Under the pieces are notes generated by a model. That model was not told the origin of the DNA. It ran no database searches and worked only from the letters and a program-made list of their open reading frames with translations. A DNA stretch of 64,000 bases from UBA7672 sp965279085 (GTDB lineage Bacteria > Pseudomonadota > Alphaproteobacteria > Caulobacterales > Hyphomonadaceae), in NCBI GenBank assembly GCA_965279085.1, contig OZ257149.1, forward strand, positions 868,001 to 932,000, written 5' to 3'. The position numbers and the translations under genes are program-made. Below, piece after piece: positions 36,862 to 46,133 of the stretch (position 1 is the first letter of the stretch; every line of letters starts with the position of its first letter).

Positions 36862-38130
36862 TCAGATGACCGGCGCGCTCGAGGCCCGCGCGCCTGACGG
36901 GCCAAGCAGTATCAGCTTCTTCTCGCGGATGAAGGCGCGTGCGACTTCCAGCATAGCACGCGCGCCGTTGGGATCCGGCCCGAGCCCCAGCGCAGCTTCC
37001 GCCGCCGGGCGTCCGTCAAACACAGGCACATGGATCTTACCGCCGGAGCCGAGCGTCACGTAGAATGTCGTATAGAGATTACGCTGCAGCACCTTGTCCG
37101 AGATGTAGCGGCCATGCTGCTGCTCCAGCCTGCCGACATAGCGCAGCATGTCCCGCGTCTCTCGGCCCTTGTCGCCCGGCATGAACGCAGCCGTGAAGCG
37201 CAGGACCTGCCTGCCGAGAAAGCCCCAGCGGCGATAGTCGATCGTCTGAGTCTCATGCACCCAGCCGATGTCGACCACTTCCTGGTAGAAGAACTCGTAG
37301 ACGTGCTCGTTGATGGTCACGCCCGTTGTGAAGTCCACGGCGCATTGATAGATGCACACCTGCTGGTCGCCGAGCAGGATCACCGTCATGCCCTGCGGCG
37401 AGTAGCGCCACTCGAAATCGTCGCCCAGCCGCTGGTAGCTCGACGCATCGCCTGCCAGCGCCTTGCCCGCCGCATGGCGGATCTCGATCGGCGTCATCGC
37501 CGTCTGCATGATCGAGCTGACAGACAGCGCACGCGCAACTGCATCGGGGATGTCGGCTGCGCACCAGGCGGTGATCTCCTGATCGGTCGGCGTCGTCGCC
37601 TTGCGGACAAAGACCCTGATGCTCTTGTAGAACGGCAGTGCGGCGATGGGCGCCATGATCAATGCGCCCAGCGGTGTCATCGTCGCCGCCGCGCCATAGG
37701 CCAGCAGCGCAAGACCCGTCAGAACGCCGAGCAGCGCGCTGAAAGCGCTTTCGTGCCGGAAGTAGTTCTTGATCCGCTTGCGCTTCAGGGTGTCGTTCTG
37801 GAACGAGCGAGCCTGGCCCGCGGGCCGGGGCGCCGGCCGCTGGCCTCCGCGTGCGGCGGCGGCCGCTCCGCCACCGGCTGGCTGCTGCGGAACGCGCGCG
37901 GCGGCTGGCGTCGGCGGCGATGGCGGCGAAATACTGACAAGCGTGCCCGGCGGAAGCGGTGCGATCCGCTCGGCCGCGCGCCCAGCGACGTCAAATTCCA
38001 CCGGCTGGCCAACAGCAACCGCCTGCCCGGTCTTTAGACTGTCACGATGGAAGCGGTAACGGGCTCCGTCTTCGCCGACGATCCAGCCGACGCCGAGCTT
38101 GTCCCGGTATTCCTGTATCTGTCCCCGCAT
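36862..38130 (-). CDS. Membrane protein with N-terminal cold-shock-like OB domain
   Basis: About 422 residues from MRGQIQEYRDKLG. Residues 1-65 look like a cold-shock/OB domain (GVGWIVGEDGARYRFHRDSL). A proline/alanine-rich linker follows, then a basic stretch (KRKRIKNYF), two hydrophobic segments (about 165-215) and a 200-residue soluble C-terminal domain I do not recognise. The longer frame upstream is rejected because it overlaps the divergent PP2C start region. Its position between a TIR protein and a phosphatase/kinase pair suggests a membrane-tethered component, perhaps binding nucleic acid through the OB domain; this is inference. Confidence 0.7.
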   Translation of the reverse strand: MRGQIQEYRDKLGVGWIVGEDGARYRFHRDSLKTGQAVAVGQPVEFDVAGRAAERIAPLPPGTLVSISPPSPPTPAAARVPQQPAGGGAAAAARGGQRPAPRPAGQARSFQNDTLKRKRIKNYFRHESAFSALLGVLTGLALLAYGAAATMTPLGALIMAPIAALPFYKSIRVFVRKATTPTDQEITAWCAADIPDAVARALSVSSIMQTAMTPIEIRHAAGKALAGDASSYQRLGDDFEWRYSPQGMTVILLGDQQVCIYQCAVDFTTGVTINEHVYEFFYQEVVDIGWVHETQTIDYRRWGFLGRQVLRFTAAFMPGDKGRETRDMLRYVGRLEQQHGRYISDKVLQRNLYTTFYVTLGSGGKIHVPVFDGRPAAEAALGLGPDPNGARAMLEVARAFIREKKLILLGPSGARASSAPVI

Positions 38131-38341
38131 TGTGCGGCCCCATCGCCCTCCCACTGCCTGCGGCCAAGTCGCCTGTGGCTTGTATCCCCGGGGGCTTTGC
38201 CAGATTGCATCACTGAAGCTCCCTGCGGTCAATCCGCGTACGGAGCTGCGTTGAGCCTGCGCGAAGCTTTGACTTGTGCCCGGCATTGCGAGCAAGATGC
38301 CGTGCGCAGCGAAGGCGCCGCGCGTCAGCCAGGGGTTGGCT

Positions 38342-40231
38342 ATGGGGGACGCATCATCCGGCGAGTGGCAGGGCATTGTCTGCCGCCACGGGCTTTTGCT
38401 CGTCCCGGGTGATTTGCAGCGCACTCTTCACAAATCGGCCCTGTCCAGGGGCGGCAAACTGTTGGCGGAGCCTTTCACCGCTTCGCAGGCGCTCGAGTCA
38501 AAGATGGTGCTGCTCGGCGCGCCAGAGGACAGCCTGCTGCTGTCGGACGAAACAGGCGAGCTTGCCCAGCCGCCGATCCGCGTGAAGCTGGATGGCGATC
38601 TCATCGATGCGCTGTCGCGCCCGTCCTTCCAACGCGCCGTAGCCATGACGCATTCGGGACCGCGCGACCCTGACAAGCCCTGCAACCAGGACTTCGCGAT
38701 CGCCGCCGATCTCGTGATCGCAAAAAAGGCCTTCTCCGTTGCCGTCGTCTGCGATGGAGTGAGCCAGAAGGTGTTCTGGCCGGAGCGCTCCTCGCGTATC
38801 GCCGGACTGGCCGCGCTGCAGGCGCTATACCGCTTCCTGAAGGGCGACGAGCAGCGCCTTCTACCGGAGCTGCTGCAGGCGGCAATTACCGGCGCCTATA
38901 AGGAGGATCGCGAACAACTGGGCGATGCGCCTTCGATGATGTTCGATCCGGAATACTATGCGCGCCAGCGCGAGCGCGAGGCGAACTGGTATCAGTCGAC
39001 CGTGCTGGTCGCAGCGCTTGGAGGCGATGGCGGCTTCGTGTCGTATGTCGGCGACGGCGCGATCGTCGATCTGCCACGGAATGGCGGCTTTGATCCGAAG
39101 CTCCAGACGACCGAGGATTTCGGGCTCGACCATTGCGCATCACTCGTCTTCCAGGCTCATGAGTTCGAAGCGCCCGTGCGGCTTGCGGCCGGAGAGCGCA
39201 CGCTGCTGATCGCGAGCGACGGCATCGATCGCACGGCGGAAGCCTCGGGCTCGCGCGAAAAGTTTTTCCGTGAGGCGGCGGCGGTGATCGCTGGCGTCAA
39301 CCACAAGGACCGGGGCAAGACACTATTCGCCTATCTGGAACAGACGTCGAACCTCAAATACTGCGCCAGCGACAATATCAGCCTAGCGTGGCTGACGGCG
39401 CCGGACCAACGCAATGGCGGCGAGGTGATCAGCGCGTTCGGGACGCTACTCGATCCGCCTCCCGCGCCACCTCCACCGCCGCAATCGCAGCCTGCCCCAT
39501 CGCCGCCGCAGCAGCAGCCTGCCTATGCGAGCCGCACGACCGCTTCGCCGGCCGCTTACCAGCAACCCGACCCCTTCCCTCGCAAGCAGCACGCCTATGC
39601 CAGCAGCCCGCCGATGCGCGACCGGGATGATTATGGTGATCGGCGGGAAGTGGATCCTCTGAAAGCGCTGAAGATAGCTCTCATTGTGATTACAGCGGCG
39701 CTGCTGGTGTTTATCGGCTATCTGGCCGCTGAGAGCATCAGCGCTCTCTTCGGCGGGCAAAACAGAACCCCGACAGCGAGCCAAGGCAGCACCGGTCCGG
39801 ACCGGCAAGACGATGGTGAGCCAGTCGGCCCAGTTCAGAGCGTCACTACGGGACCAGCCGTCGGCACGCCCACTCCTGGCGCCAACCTTCCCGGCGCACT
39901 TCCCGGCGAAACGCCAAATAACGGGGAGCCGAACGCGGGCGGCGAGGCACAATCCGACCCCACGCAGAATGCCGTCACGCAGCCTGAGACGCCTGCAAAA
40001 CCACCGACCAACGCGTCTCCAACCCCAGCAGACAAGCAGCAGGGCGCGACCCCGGCCGCCAAGCCCGCCGTCGCTGCGAAGCCTGCTGCCGCCAAACCGG
40101 CGACGCCTAAACCCGACACGCAACAGCCGGCAGACCAGACGAAGAGCGATCCTATCAAGCCTGCGCGCGACGGAGATAACGCAGACACGCGGGACGAACA
40201 GGATACCGAGAATGAAGGAGGAGACCTGTGA
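38342..40231 (+). CDS. PP2C-family protein phosphatase with one membrane helix and a low-complexity tail
   Basis: A 629-residue protein. The PP2C domain (about 100-380) keeps metal-binding acidic residues: CNQDF with Asp117, VVCDGVS with Asp138, IASDGIDR with Asp293, and CASDNISL. After a Pro/Gln-rich linker there is one membrane span (LKIALIVITAALLVFIGYLA, about 440-462) and then about 150 residues rich in Pro, Ala, Thr and Gln. The phosphatase should face the cytoplasm with the tail outside. AGGGG lies 7 bases before the ATG. The stop overlaps the GTG of the kinase gene, so phosphatase and kinase are coupled. Confidence 0.88.
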   Translation: MGDASSGEWQGIVCRHGLLLVPGDLQRTLHKSALSRGGKLLAEPFTASQALESKMVLLGAPEDSLLLSDETGELAQPPIRVKLDGDLIDALSRPSFQRAVAMTHSGPRDPDKPCNQDFAIAADLVIAKKAFSVAVVCDGVSQKVFWPERSSRIAGLAALQALYRFLKGDEQRLLPELLQAAITGAYKEDREQLGDAPSMMFDPEYYARQREREANWYQSTVLVAALGGDGGFVSYVGDGAIVDLPRNGGFDPKLQTTEDFGLDHCASLVFQAHEFEAPVRLAAGERTLLIASDGIDRTAEASGSREKFFREAAAVIAGVNHKDRGKTLFAYLEQTSNLKYCASDNISLAWLTAPDQRNGGEVISAFGTLLDPPPAPPPPPQSQPAPSPPQQQPAYASRTTASPAAYQQPDPFPRKQHAYASSPPMRDRDDYGDRREVDPLKALKIALIVITAALLVFIGYLAAESISALFGGQNRTPTASQGSTGPDRQDDGEPVGPVQSVTTGPAVGTPTPGANLPGALPGETPNNGEPNAGGEAQSDPTQNAVTQPETPAKPPTNASPTPADKQQGATPAAKPAVAAKPAAAKPATPKPDTQQPADQTKSDPIKPARDGDNADTRDEQDTENEGGDL

Positions 40232-41655
40232 CATATGCGATGTCTGGCCTCATCCTCAAACGGCAGGTGGGCGGGCAGAAATTCCGCTTTCGCATGCCGG
40301 ACGGAGCAGACTGCGAAGTCACGCTGAGCAACTGGACCAAGGATCAGCCATGGCCGTCGCCCGGGCTGGAGGCCTACGTCATTCCGGGCGTGTGCAGACA
40401 TCCACGGGAAGGCACGTTCCCGGTCATGCTGAAAGTGTTCAAGTTCGAGGTTCCCGAGCGCGGCGAACGCACGCTGTTCCTCACCGACACGCTCAAGCTC
40501 GGTTCGGCCGTCAGCCGGACGGCGCGCGGCCTGCCCGACGATCTCCACTGGATGTTCTACGGCTTCCCGTTCCTGTGGCTGGGGCGCACCAAGGTCAATA
40601 ACACAGAGATCATCGCGCACCTCACACGCCACATCGGCGGGGAAAGGTTGGGCGCGACAACCGATTTCCTTGGATACAAGACCGCCGAGAAAATCTCGCC
40701 CATGAGTTGGGACGCCGTTCCGCCGGACCAGCGCGCCGCGATCGCGCTGCAACTGGTCGACATGGTGAGAACGCTCGAGAAGATCGGGCTGGTTCACGGC
40801 GATCTTTCTCACGGCAACGTGCTGATCGGCCCCGGCACAGGCGGCAACCGGATCGCCACGCTTTGCGACTATGACGGCTATTACTTCCCGCGGGTGTCGC
40901 AACTGCCACGCATGCTGAACGGGCAAGCGATCCGCCCGATCGGGACGCCGGAATTCCAGCACCCGGACGTGCGCAAACGCTTCCAGCAGGATCCAAACGC
41001 CACAGACACCGGCCTTTATGTCGGCACCGACCGTTTCGCGATGGGCGTTCTGATCTGCGAAATGATGGTGTGGTCAAACGCACTCAAATCGACACTCGTT
41101 CGCGAAACGCTGCTGAGCGAGCAGGAACTCGATTCACGTTCCTTGCGCACGCTTGACCAGCAAGCGCCGGATATCCGCAAGCTCTTCCCCGCCGGCTTCG
41201 AGCTGCTGGAGAAGGCGATGGCAGCGACGGGCATGTGGCAGGCGTCCGGTGTCGATGGCTGGGCGCGCGCCAACCTGCCTGGGCCTGACGAATGGGAACA
41301 GTGCATTCTCACAGGGGGAACGGCGGCTTGGCCGAAGGGCTCGCACCCCCGCCTCACGGTATACAAGAAAGTCGGCAACCAGGGCACGGCCCACCGCGAC
41401 GAGGTGGAGATCAAGAGCGCCGGAGCAAATCTCGGCGTGATCAACCCATCCGCCCCCACACTCGCCACGATCAGCTTCGCGTGGAAGGAAGCCGAGGGGA
41501 AACTGGAGCTGACCTTCGAAGGAGCCGATCAGATCCGTGTGCGCCGCAATGGCGTGGGGGCCTGGAAGCCGGAAACACAGGCGCGTCCCGCGACCCTTTC
41601 TGTTGGGCCCGGAGACCAGTTCATGACTGACAACTGGTATCTGGAATTCCGCTGA
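40228..41655 (+). CDS. Protein kinase-like protein (YegI/TerY-P-type)
   Basis: A 475-residue protein. A divergent kinase fold shows VMLKVF with Lys69 as the ATP-site lysine, LVHGDLSHGNVLI with Asp192 and Asn197 as catalytic loop, and CDYDG around 213-217 replacing DFG. The glycine-rich loop is not evident. The last ~110 residues are beta-rich and unrecognised. I use the GTG start because GGAGGA is about 6 bases upstream; the ATG at 40240 is too far from it. Coupled to a PP2C gene and near vWA genes, it matches the kinase-phosphatase-vWA triads described as TerY-P systems and E. coli yegI-yegK-yegL. Confidence 0.82.
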   Translation: MTYAMSGLILKRQVGGQKFRFRMPDGADCEVTLSNWTKDQPWPSPGLEAYVIPGVCRHPREGTFPVMLKVFKFEVPERGERTLFLTDTLKLGSAVSRTARGLPDDLHWMFYGFPFLWLGRTKVNNTEIIAHLTRHIGGERLGATTDFLGYKTAEKISPMSWDAVPPDQRAAIALQLVDMVRTLEKIGLVHGDLSHGNVLIGPGTGGNRIATLCDYDGYYFPRVSQLPRMLNGQAIRPIGTPEFQHPDVRKRFQQDPNATDTGLYVGTDRFAMGVLICEMMVWSNALKSTLVRETLLSEQELDSRSLRTLDQQAPDIRKLFPAGFELLEKAMAATGMWQASGVDGWARANLPGPDEWEQCILTGGTAAWPKGSHPRLTVYKKVGNQGTAHRDEVEIKSAGANLGVINPSAPTLATISFAWKEAEGKLELTFEGADQIRVRRNGVGAWKPETQARPATLSVGPGDQFMTDNWYLEFR

Positions 41656-41658
41656 CGG

Positions 41659-43023
41659 CTACGGTTTGAACTCGAACGTAACGCTGACCCAATTGCCTGC
41701 GGTCGCGATCCCGTCGACCGAATAGGTCGGCGCGACATGTAAACGGGCATATTCAAGCGCCCCGTCCCACTGACGGTCCGTGATGTTGTCCGGCGCCTGC
41801 GTGATCTTGCAGTTGGTCAAGCTGTAGTTGTAGTCGACTCTGCAATCGACCGTGATCGAGATCGCGCGGCGCACGCGCATGTCCCTGGCGATCCGCTGCG
41901 ATTGTAGATCGCTCGGCGTGCTCGCCCAGCGATTGCCGATTTTCACGTAAATGGGAGAGGGAGCCGGAACCGGCGCGGCGCGATAGGGCTGCGTTGTCGG
42001 CGGTGGCGCGTATCTCGGGGCCGGCGGCGGTGGAGACGGTGGGGGTGGGGGCGAAGGCGCCCGATAGTTCGGATCGCTGTACAACAGCGAGCCGGACGAT
42101 ACGTAGGCGCTGACAACCTGCCCCTGAACGTTCACCGATATTTCGACCCAGCTAATCCCATCGTTGGAAATGGTTCCTGTCGTCGTCCAGGCGCTGACCG
42201 TGTCGCTGATCAGAATCGTATCCGCGTCATAGGTCGGCGCGCGGTAGGCGTAAGTGTTGGAACTCTTGAGCCAGGCCCTGCTGTTGCTGCTGTACTTCCG
42301 GTACTGGATCAGCCTTTGAAGGTCGGCGCGCGCGTATTCGACATTGGCGCCGCTTGGCCAGTTGCGGATGAAGCGGATCAGGCTGGTGATGCTTCCCTGC
42401 GCGTCTTTGTACTCTGTCGCCTCACGCGCCGTCTGCCGGTCGGCGAGGATTGACGAGGCCGTCAAGTAACCGGGCGAGTAGCTCTGGGCATGGGTGCGCA
42501 GGTCTTCATCAGTCCAGTTGTACATGTACGAATAGTCTTCCGGCGCAGGCTCGGCAGGTGGAGCCTCTGGCGCGACAACTGGAGCCGCTTCCTCTGCGGG
42601 CGCTTCCGCAACCGCCGGCTGGGCAGGCTCCTCGTATGTGGATTCGGCCTGTGGCCGCTGGGAGTTTATGAACCACGCCAGCCCCGCCACCGCCGAAGCC
42701 GTCAGCAGAATCCCCAGCACCGGGGCGCCCTCCCCCTTCGCTGCTGGCGCAGGTGCTACAACATGTGCGCTGGCAGCGCTTGCCGAAGATGTAGCCGTTT
42801 GCGCAGGAGCCGTGGTCGCCTGTCGCGAAGCCTGCGCTGGTTTGCTTTGCGATGGCGTCGTCCAGGCGCCTGATCTTGCCGACCCGGCTGCCGCCGATGC
42901 TTTCGGAATGGGCGCCGCAAGGGCCTCGTCGGCAACCCGCTGCGCAAACTCATCCAGCCGGCGCCGCTGTTCTGCCCGCGGGTCCGCTACTGTCAGCCCA
43001 GCAAGGCCAGAAGCGTCATCCAC
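41659..43023 (-). CDS. Single-pass membrane protein with TonB-like C-terminus
   Basis: A 454-residue protein. A low-complexity cytoplasmic N-terminus precedes one membrane span (PVLGILLTASAVAGLAWFI, about 100-118), an acidic Pro/Ala/Glu linker, and a periplasmic part with an SH3-like segment, a proline-rich stretch and a terminal domain. The end has paired cysteines (ITVDCRVDY and LTNCKI) and the pattern DGALEYARLHVAPTYSVDG then VSVTFEF, as in TonB C-terminal domains. No ExbB/ExbD is nearby, so it is probably a structural or sensor protein, not an energy transducer. It stops 4 bases from the kinase stop. Confidence 0.65.
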   Translation of the reverse strand: MDDASGLAGLTVADPRAEQRRRLDEFAQRVADEALAAPIPKASAAAGSARSGAWTTPSQSKPAQASRQATTAPAQTATSSASAASAHVVAPAPAAKGEGAPVLGILLTASAVAGLAWFINSQRPQAESTYEEPAQPAVAEAPAEEAAPVVAPEAPPAEPAPEDYSYMYNWTDEDLRTHAQSYSPGYLTASSILADRQTAREATEYKDAQGSITSLIRFIRNWPSGANVEYARADLQRLIQYRKYSSNSRAWLKSSNTYAYRAPTYDADTILISDTVSAWTTTGTISNDGISWVEISVNVQGQVVSAYVSSGSLLYSDPNYRAPSPPPPPSPPPPAPRYAPPPTTQPYRAAPVPAPSPIYVKIGNRWASTPSDLQSQRIARDMRVRRAISITVDCRVDYNYSLTNCKITQAPDNITDRQWDGALEYARLHVAPTYSVDGIATAGNWVSVTFEFKP

Positions 43024-43075
43024 CTTTGCCCACGCCTACGCGCCGCCATCAGGCAGGCGCGCCCCCTGAACCAGA

Positions 43076-43720
43076 TCAGATCGACTTGATCCCCTGCAAA
43101 AGCTGCTGGGAGTTCGAAGCCGACTTCGCGACCGTACCGATCTGCGGCATGATCGTCAGCAAGTCCGACGACGAGGCGATGCGCTTGTACGCCTCGCTGT
43201 TGCTGCAGATCTGTTTCATGAGTCCGTCATCAACGTCGCCGAAACCGAACGCCACGACGAACGGCGAGCCGGCGGCGATCTGCAGCGACTTCAGCTGGCT
43301 AGCTGCCTGCACCGCCGCACTGGCATCGTCCGGCCTGCCATCCGAGAACACGAACACCCAAGGCTGATAGTCGGTCGGTGCGCCCGGGTTGTTCCGAAGG
43401 ATCGCCGCCGCTTCCGCAAGCGCGCCAGCCAGGTTGGTGGTGCCGCTCTGCGCGCCGAAGTTAGCGACGCTGGACAGCTGCATTTCGAGATCGGCCGGGC
43501 TGCGCGCCACCGCTGTCGCCTCGACCATGGATCCGAACTTGATGATCGAGACCTTGAAGTACGGCTTCTTGTTGCCGCCCGCGAGCATCGCCATCTCGGC
43601 GATCATGGTCTCAAGAGCCATGTTCACGTCGCGGACTGGCTGGCCTTCCATCGACCCTGAGTCATCGATGACCAGGACCGTGTGCCACGGAGTCTCACTG
43701 GTAACACGCGAAGCCGGCAT
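43076..43720 (-). CDS. von Willebrand factor A domain protein (TerY/YegL-like)
   Basis: A 214-residue protein that is essentially one vWA domain. The metal site (MIDAS) is complete: VLVIDDSGSMEG near 16-26, the SGTTNL threonine near 97, and FVFSDGRPDD near 128. The start MPASRVTS is preceded by GGGAGG at 5 bases and is matched exactly by the first eight residues of the paralogue at 45360. YegL/TerY proteins of this size partner with PP2C and kinase proteins, which are encoded on both sides here. It probably acts as a metal-dependent scaffold. Confidence 0.9.
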   Translation of the reverse strand: MPASRVTSETPWHTVLVIDDSGSMEGQPVRDVNMALETMIAEMAMLAGGNKKPYFKVSIIKFGSMVEATAVARSPADLEMQLSSVANFGAQSGTTNLAGALAEAAAILRNNPGAPTDYQPWVFVFSDGRPDDASAAVQAASQLKSLQIAAGSPFVVAFGFGDVDDGLMKQICSNSEAYKRIASSSDLLTIMPQIGTVAKSASNSQQLLQGIKSI

Positions 43721-43838
43721 TCCACCCTCCCTGAAATTCTTCAGGCCCCAGTCGCTTTGGCGGCTTTCGCCATTTGCGACTAACACTGATTACTTTGGGG
43801 AGAGTGAAAAGGCAACAATGAGACCCATCAAGCGGGCC

Positions 43839-45263
43839 TCAGATATCTTTCAGGGCAGTACGCAGGCGCCTGATGTCGTCCTCTTCCCGCGCCATGTCGC
43901 GGGGGCTGGCAGACAGCTGGTTTATCGTCTTCGCGAGCTCGCCAAGAGGGACTTTGACCCGCTCCCGTAGCTTTGTGGCGGCATCCATAGCCTGCATGGG
44001 ATCGTAATCGTAGGCGCGCAACAACAACGTCGCGACCGCGCGCGGCCAGCGCTGCGCGATGTCACTCAACCGCTCGATCGCAACTCTGGTTCCCGCGTCG
44101 AGCTGTACTGTGGCCGGCTCATCGACAGCCTCACCAGGCCGGACAGGAGCAAGCGGCCACGATAGCGACGCCACGCTCATGTTGTCTGCTTCCGAGGTTG
44201 GCGAGGCGGCGAGGCTAGTCAGCCTAGCGAGAAGATCCCGGTCTCGAGGCTTCGCTTCCTTCGATCCCGCCATCCACGCCCATCGGTCGCCGCTCCTCGC
44301 GAGCGTTCGGTCGACGCCGTCGCTGAACATCATCAGACGCATGGCCGTGGCGCCGTCCGCAAGATCGATGCGCACGCCGTTGATTACGATGTCTCCATCC
44401 ATGGAGGGCGTGTTGAAGACCGCCATGTCATCGCCTGCCTCGAGCAGCGATGTTCGCACAACGCGGCCGCCGGGATACGTCTTCTCGACCAGGATTCCGC
44501 CATCGCCGCTCCACAGGATCATGCCTGCCGTCTCGTTGACCAGCGCGGCCAGAAGCGTCGTGTTGTACCAGTATCGCTCTACGTCGCGGTTGCGCTGGTA
44601 GAGCCCCTCCGACCAGCCCGGCGGAGACACGACGCCATCGACGCAGGCGCGATCGGCCTGGAACGCGGACTGCAGCCGCGGTCCGAGTTCGTGACGGATA
44701 CTGTCGATCCATTCCGGCGAAAGCACATCGGCGTCCGCTGCGCGTCGCCGGAATGCACGATACGCTGCAAGACAGGCCAACCGCGAAGACCTGTCCGGCC
44801 AGAACGTCTTGGTTGAAACGCCGTCAGCAACACTCGCGAAGGCGTAGCGTCGGCCACCGGCGACGAAGGTCGCGGCGAGTGCGAAGTCCTCGTTGCTTGT
44901 CTTGTCCTGCTTCGCTGGACCGAAATGCGTGACGGCCGATGCGCCTGCGGTATCCGCGTTCTGGAAAGCATCAATGTCCGTATCGCGCAGACGCATCGGA
45001 AAAGGCGGCTGCTTGAGAGCGGTATCGAAGTCCTGCTGCTTGCGCTCGCCGCCGTCCGCATCGCCGCGGCGCCAGATCATCGAGGTGCGCCCCGGAAGCG
45101 CCAGCCATACCGGCGCCTCACGGGCAAGGTGGACTTTCCGGGCTGACGAGCGTCGATCTGGAGATGCCATGGGCGCTGTCTTGGACCGCGCTCGCTTCGC
45201 CGTTTTTGCTGGCGATGCCTTCGAGCGTTTCTTGCCACCCTGCTTCGAGAGCTTCTTGGACAT
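43839..45263 (-). CDS. Second PP2C-family protein phosphatase of the cluster
   Basis: About 474 residues from MSKKLSKQGGKK, though upstream ATGs at 45299 and 45335 are possible and no start has a strong ribosome site. After a very basic N-terminus, the PP2C core shows KTSNEDFALA, ASVADGVSTKTFWPDRSSR, ILWSGDGGI, MFSDGVDRT and EADNMSVAS, so the metal-binding acids are present. DGVS followed by KxFWPxRSSR also occurs in the PP2C at 38342, so the two are paralogues. It lacks the membrane helix and Pro-rich tail of the first, having a helical C-terminal domain. It is divergent from the degenerate vWA gene. Confidence 0.85.
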   Translation of the reverse strand: MSKKLSKQGGKKRSKASPAKTAKRARSKTAPMASPDRRSSARKVHLAREAPVWLALPGRTSMIWRRGDADGGERKQQDFDTALKQPPFPMRLRDTDIDAFQNADTAGASAVTHFGPAKQDKTSNEDFALAATFVAGGRRYAFASVADGVSTKTFWPDRSSRLACLAAYRAFRRRAADADVLSPEWIDSIRHELGPRLQSAFQADRACVDGVVSPPGWSEGLYQRNRDVERYWYNTTLLAALVNETAGMILWSGDGGILVEKTYPGGRVVRTSLLEAGDDMAVFNTPSMDGDIVINGVRIDLADGATAMRLMMFSDGVDRTLARSGDRWAWMAGSKEAKPRDRDLLARLTSLAASPTSEADNMSVASLSWPLAPVRPGEAVDEPATVQLDAGTRVAIERLSDIAQRWPRAVATLLLRAYDYDPMQAMDAATKLRERVKVPLGELAKTINQLSASPRDMAREEDDIRRLRTALKDI

Positions 45264-45359
45264 CAGGACATCTGCGCTAACAAAGTGTAAACTGGGCATC
45301 CAGACTATGGCACGATCGCCCTGCTTTCCCAGCAACGGCCTGTAATATCGAGAATCTTC

Positions 45360-46001
45360 ATGCCGGCCAGCCGCGTTACATCAGCCTCGCCCTGGCACGT
45401 CGTCCTGGTCGGCAACGCCCAGCCGGGCAAACGGGAATCGATGGGTACTGTCACGGATGCGCTCGAATTCATGATCGAGGAGATGTCGTTGATCAGCGGC
45501 GGCGGAAAGCCGCTATTTCGCGTAAGCATCGTCGATGGCTGCCGCCAGCCGCAGATCGTGGCTGCGGCCACTCGGGATGTGGAGGCGGCCGAGCTGCTGT
45601 CATCCGCCAAGCTCGCCCGCAAGACCCGCAAGCTGCCACAGCTCGCTGACTTACTCGACACTGCGCGCTCCATCCTGGAAACCCATCAAGGCAACCGCAC
45701 GGATCACACGCCATGGGTGATCGTAATGTCGAATAACCCCTCCGGCGATCAGCGGGCCGAGGCTGCGGCAGAGGCCCTGAAATCGCTGAACATATCTGCA
45801 GGCGCGCCGCGCATCGCGGTCTTCGACTTCCAAGTCCCAGCCAGTCCGATGCTTCAGACGATCGTCTCCGACGCGACTCTCTATCGCCAGATTGCTTCGC
45901 CCGACGCCGTCGCCATCGCCCTGCCCACGCTCGTCAACATCGGAGGCTCAGCGCGCGCTGATGGAGATTTGTCAGCCGGCCGCTCAATCCGCACGATCTA
46001 G
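45360..46001 (+). CDS. Degenerate vWA-like paralogue without MIDAS residues
   Basis: A 213-residue protein clearly related to the vWA at 43076: both begin MPASRVTS, both have EFMIEEMSLISGGGKPLFRV-like or matching second helices, and both share QxWV-type strands and the LKSLxIxAG segment. The metal site is gone: DDSGSMEG is replaced by GNAQPGKRE, the SGTTN threonine by RKLPQ, and FSDGRPDD by MSNNPSGD. The frame is intact over its full length, so it is more likely a pseudo-vWA subunit kept under selection than a decaying gene. It may pair with the active paralogue. Confidence 0.8.
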   Translation: MPASRVTSASPWHVVLVGNAQPGKRESMGTVTDALEFMIEEMSLISGGGKPLFRVSIVDGCRQPQIVAAATRDVEAAELLSSAKLARKTRKLPQLADLLDTARSILETHQGNRTDHTPWVIVMSNNPSGDQRAEAAAEALKSLNISAGAPRIAVFDFQVPASPMLQTIVSDATLYRQIASPDAVAIALPTLVNIGGSARADGDLSAGRSIRTI

Positions 46002-46133
46002 ATCCGGACAATCAGCGCCGGAAGCGGAACGCCGCGCAGCGGCTCGCAATCGGCACGAACCCACGCACCAACGGTTGATCATCCGCTGGCCGAGGGAAAG
46101 CTGGTGGCGTACGCAGTCCGCCGCGCACCGGTC

